Of a stretch of DNA of 64,000 nt, positions 60,408 to 64,000 are shown one piece after another. The translations under genes were made by a program, and so were the position numbers. This stretch comes from JBBRHQ01 sp963725315. Its GTDB lineage: Bacteria > Actinomycetota > Thermoleophilia > Solirubrobacterales > 70-9. The stretch lies in NCBI GenBank assembly GCA_963725315.1, contig CAVRYA010000001.1:124001-188000 (forward strand), in the 5' to 3' direction. Within the stretch, counting starts at the first letter, position 1. Each line of letters opens with the position of its first letter. Below the pieces are notes generated by a model that saw only the letters and a program-made list of their open reading frames with translations, searched no databases and was not told the origin of the DNA.

Positions 60408-60475
60408 GGGAGGCCGCAGATAGCCGGTGACTCTGGGTGCGGCCTCCCGCGGAGCAGAGGAGGCCGCGTTTTGTT
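60408..60475 (+). terminator. Nested hairpins ending in an intrinsic terminator
   Basis: The middle segment 60438-60448 can pair with 60408-60418 (11 bp) or, over nine bases, with 60459-60467. The second stem is followed by GTTTTGTT (60468-60475), a normal intrinsic terminator. The two structures exclude each other. It lies just before the 3' end of the convergent regulator gene. Confidence 0.7.
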
Positions 60476-60478
60476 CCC

Positions 60479-63400
60479 TCAGGCCGGCTGCGAGGGGTGC
60501 AGACTCAGGGGGTCCTCCTCGCCGCCGATCCGGCGCAGCAGCGATGCCATTCCGAGCTCCTCGGCGGTGCGGCTGGCGTCGGCCAGCAGGCCGCCGGCCT
60601 GCTCCGAGTCACCCCGCTCGCGTCGCGCGGCCAGCGCTCGCGCCAGCTCGAAGCGCGACCTCGCCAGCCAGGGAAGCGCACCGGCCCGCTCGTTGACCGC
60701 GACCGCCTCAGTCAGCTGCTCGACCGCCTCGGCGGCGCGGCCCCCCAGCGTCGCCAGCACTCCCAGATGGTGCGAGACGGGCCCCAGGTAGGCGGCACCG
60801 GCACCGCCGACGACGATCCCCCCGGCCCCGGGCAGGAGCTCGCGATGGAGCTTCGCCGCCCGCTCGCGATCGCCCAGCGCAGCGACCGCAATCGCGGCGA
60901 TCGCCGGCGCGGCCAACCCGCCCCGCGCGGCGGCGCGCTCGCCGGCCGCGTCCAGCTCCTCCCGCGCCTCCTCCGCCCTCCCGGCCTCGGTGAGCAGCAG
61001 CGCGAGGAACGAGTGCCAGACCGGCCCCTGACCGCGCCTGCTGATCAGGTCGCGCAGCAGCTCCTCGGTCTCGCCCAGCCTCCCCTGCTCCCAGCGCAGA
61101 ACCGCCAGCTCGAAGCTCGTGTAGGTGAGAGCGTCGGGCACCTCGGCCCATGTGCCGAGCTCGAGGACCTCGGCGGTGAGCCGCTCGGCGTCGGCGAACT
61201 GCCCTTCCATCAGCGAGCGGGTCGTCATCAGGGCGCGGCTGCGAAGGCGCCCGGGAGCCTGCTTCATCCTCTCCGCGATCCTCGCGTGCTCGGCGATCGC
61301 CACGTCCAGCTCGGCGAAGTCCGCCGACTGGAGCGCCGCCAGCACCAGCAGGAAGCGGGCCTGGATCTCGATGTCGCGGTCGCGCAGCTCGGGGATGATC
61401 TCCGCCAGCCGCTCCGAGACCGCGAGGCGCTGCTCCGATCCGGCCGGGCCCGACTCGGCTTCCCAGCGCTCGATCAGGGCGAGGGCCAGGGTGTCGGGGT
61501 CGCCGGTTCCCTCCGCGAGCTCGAGCGCCTCCCGGCCGAGCTGCGCGGCGCGCTCGTCCTCTCCCTCGGCGCACGAGAGCTGAGCCAAGCGGAGCTTCAG
61601 CCGCGAGCGTAGGGCGGCCGCGGGCGCCGCGGCCAGCGCCGCTTCCAGCAGCTCCGCTGCGTCGGCGCGGCGCCCCTCGGCGCCCTCGGAACCGAATCCA
61701 CAGAAGCCGAGGGCCGCTCTCGCGAGGCCTTCCGAATCGCCGCTGGAGCGAGCGATGCGCCCCGCGGAGGAGAACGTCTCGCGGGAGGACTCGACCTCAC
61801 CGCCGCGCCACTCGGCCTCCCCCAGCGCCAGCAGCAGCTCAAGCCGCAGCTTCGGGTCGTCGCGGCCGGATGCATCCAGAGCTCCGAGGGCCTCGGTGTA
61901 GTGCTCGATCGCCTTCTCGAAGGAGAGCGACCCGAGGGCACCAGCGCCCGCGCGGACCCCGAACTCGAGCGCCTTGGCGGCGGCGGCCGGCCCGGCCCCG
62001 GCGTAGTGCCGCGCCAGCTCGGAGACATGTCGCGGGTCGTTGCCGTGGTGGCCTTCGAGGACCGCCGCAAGGCGGCGGTGCAGCGCCGCCCGGCGGCCGC
62101 GCGGGACCCCGGCGTAGACGGTCTGGCGGAACAGCGCGTGGGAGAATGCGTAGCTCTCCAGCGTCCCCGGCACGTCCGCCAAGAGGCCGGCGGCGACCGC
62201 CGCCTCGAGTGCGGCGATCACTTCCTCGCCCGGCATCTCGGAGACCTCGATCACCAGCTCGGAGTCGAACTCGCTGCCGATAACCGAGGCGACCTCGAGC
62301 ACCCGGACCGGACCCTCGCCCAGCTCCCCGACGCGGTGGCCGATCGCCTCCCGCACCAGGTCCGGGACGCCGCTCGCGTAGATCGCTCCCGGGCGTCGCC
62401 CGATCGCTCCTCCCTCGCGGGAGGCGGAGATGTGATTGACGAGGGCCTCGATCAGGAAGGGGTTTCCGCCGGTCTCCGCCTGGATCGCCTCGGTCAGGCC
62501 CGGCTCGGGCGCCGAGCCCCGGATCGAGGCGATCAGCTCCCGCACCTCCGCCGTGCTCAGGCCCGAGAGGTGCTGGCGCTCGAACAGGCCCTCCCGCCCG
62601 AGGTCCGCGAGCGTCTCGGCCAGGGCTTCGCTCGGCTCGGTCTCGCGGTAGGCGGCGAGCACCATCAGGGCCGTACGGTGGGACGAGCGGCCGATGTGGC
62701 GAAGCATCATCAGCGAGCCAGGGTCCGCCCAGTGGACGTCGTCGAGGACCAGCAGCAGCGGCCGCCGGGCGCTGAGCGCGGCGAAGCATCCCGCGACCGC
62801 CTCGAAGAGTCGCTCCCTGCCGACGTCGGAAGGGACCGACGGCGACTGGCTGGTCTGCACCGAGATCTCCGGTACCAGGCTGGCGAGGGCGCCGGCGTGC
62901 GCTCCGAGGTCGCGCTCGATCTCGGCGGCCGGGGAGTTGAGCACCCAGTGGCGCAGCGCCTCGACGAAGGGCTGGAAGTCGAGGCTCGCCTGCTCGTCGG
63001 CCCGGCCGTAGAGGACGCCACCCCCGCCATCGTGGACGCGGACGGCGAACTCGGTCGCCAGCCGGGTCTTGCCGACTCCGGGGTCGCCGCCGAGAAAGAC
63101 GAGGTTGCGGACGCCCTCCGCTCGCGTCTCGCTCCACAGGGACTCGAGGCGCTCCAGCTCGGCGGCGCGGCCGATGAAGGGGCTGCGCCGGCGCGGGACG
63201 AGCCAGGTGGGCAGGGGAAGCCGGCTGGGCGCCTCGTCGGCCGGCTCCGTCCCGGCCACCCCGATGGCCGCCTCGGCTCTCGAACCCCTCGCCTTCGTCG
63301 GCGCTTCCGCCGAGCAGCTTGCGATGCAGGGTCTGGGCCTCGCCGCCGGGCGCGCTGCCTAGCTCCTCGGCGAGCAGGTTCCTGAGATCGTCGTAGGTTC

Positions 63401-64000
63401 GCAGCGCCTCGGCGGTGTTCCCCGATGCGACCAGAGCTCGCATCAGCAGCACGTAGCCGGACTCCCGGAAAGGCGCTTCCCGGATCAGCGCCCGGGCCGA
63501 ACGCTCGGCGCCGGCCAGCTCGGAGCCCCCCAGACCGATCCCCGCCCTGGCGATGATCTCCCGGGCGCGAAGGTGGAGCTCCTCGAGCTCGTGCCGGGCC
63601 TCATCCACCCAGGGGGCCTCGGAGCCGGAGAGGAAGGGACGCCCGGAGATGTTGAGCGCGATGTGGGCGTGGACCCAGGCGTCCTTCCAGTCGGCGGCCC
63701 GCAGCGCCGACCCGGCGGCGACGATCGCCCGGTCCGCCGCCTCGACGTCGATCCAGGTGTTCTCCGGCAGGCGCAGCTCGACCGCGTCACGGCCCGCCAG
63801 CGCCCCGGAGCCGAGAGCCGTGCGGAGGCGGGAGAGCTGCGTGCGCAGCGCGGCCGGGGGATCGGAGGGAGGAGATTCGGGCCAAATCGCCGCGATCAGC
63901 TCATCGCGACTTACCGGCCTGCCGCGGTTTAGGACCAGGTAGGCAAGCAGGATCCGACCCTGCCTGCCACGAAGGGCAGGCGTCACATGCCTGCCCTCGA
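60479..64000 (-). CDS. SARP/BTAD regulator with AAA ATPase and TPR domains, 5' end outside window, one frameshift
   Basis: The N-terminal part (GRQGRILLAYLVLNRGRPVSRDELIAAIWPE region) is an OmpR-type winged helix, then a bacterial transcriptional activation domain (RALIREAPFRESGYVLLMRAL). After a linker comes an ATPase with SPFIGRAAELERL, Walker A GGDPGVGKTRLA and Walker B LLLVLDDVHWAD, then many TPR-like helical repeats to the stop at 60479. Such AfsR/SARP-like proteins activate secondary metabolism or stress genes. One extra G in the GGGG run near 63280-63284 separates the two frames. The true start is beyond 64000. Confidence 0.87.

Noticed and set aside
1..64000. tRNA or rRNA genes
   Set aside because: No cloverleaf with a T-loop GTTCGA core or rRNA-like conserved sequence was found by reading both strands; a tRNAscan-SE run would settle it.

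Overview
The window is a very GC-rich chromosomal segment with dense, strongly overlapping genes, many GTG and TTG starts, and little space between genes. Marker genes place it in the Actinomycetota, probably the class Thermoleophilia (Solirubrobacterales-like). These are a GuaB3-type IMP dehydrogenase, an actinobacterial type-2 PyrF, the order rplM-rpsI-glmM-glmS, an SARP/BTAD-ATPase regulator, and extracellular proteins ending in a Cys-x-LDG type Ig-like domain. The class assignment is inference. No rRNA, tRNA, CRISPR array, phage or transposase gene was seen.

Layout. 0-6 kb: the end of a probable heme A synthase, then a cytochrome c oxidase operon (ctaC-ctaD-Usp-like-ctaE, minus strand) with a second Usp-like membrane protein nearby. 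6-13 kb: a glycosyltransferase, two small envelope proteins, a fused ABC-2 exporter with a second permease, and a coupled glycoside hydrolase. 13-21 kb (minus): nnr-alr-cca, then HIT-enoyl-CoA hydratase-infA, then two lipoprotein genes. 21-25.6 kb (minus): glmS, glmM, rpsI with a long acidic extension, and rplM. 25.7-28.4 kb (plus): a c-di-AMP (ydaO/yuaA) riboswitch before an M23 peptidase, then a Fur/Zur-type regulator with a perfect palindromic operator and a ZIP zinc transporter. 28.4-41.7 kb (minus): guaB3-guaA; LysM-dacF-pfkB; HU-pyrF; Roadblock-like-small protein-tldD-tldE; vapBC-rph-rdgB-CDF.

41.7-46.4 kb is the most accessory-looking part. It holds a Flp-type pilin gene, a galactose-oxidase-like copper radical enzyme with Ig-like repeats, a decayed second copy of the pilin, and a 5'-truncated secreted-protein fragment. 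46.5-64 kb: a glycosyltransferase with a coiled-coil/HhH protein, an HDAC-like deacetylase divergent from nadB, hyuA-hyuB, an alpha/beta hydrolase, DUF1802 and DUF1152 proteins, a rhodanese-E1 sulfur-carrier activating enzyme with its ubiquitin-like carrier, an unusual tandem hairpin element, and a large BTAD-ATPase regulator running off the right edge.

Three window-wide patterns matter for reading the annotation. (1) At least twelve genes have a TANNNT -10 hexamer 6-9 nt before the start codon, which points to widespread leaderless transcription. (2) Several genes appear to start at CTG, often as CTGA overlaps with the upstream stop. (3) About fourteen single-base indels, mostly in or beside short G or C runs, break otherwise well conserved genes, including the cell-wall gene alr. 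Sequencing or assembly error is the most economical explanation, but true decay of some genes cannot be excluded.
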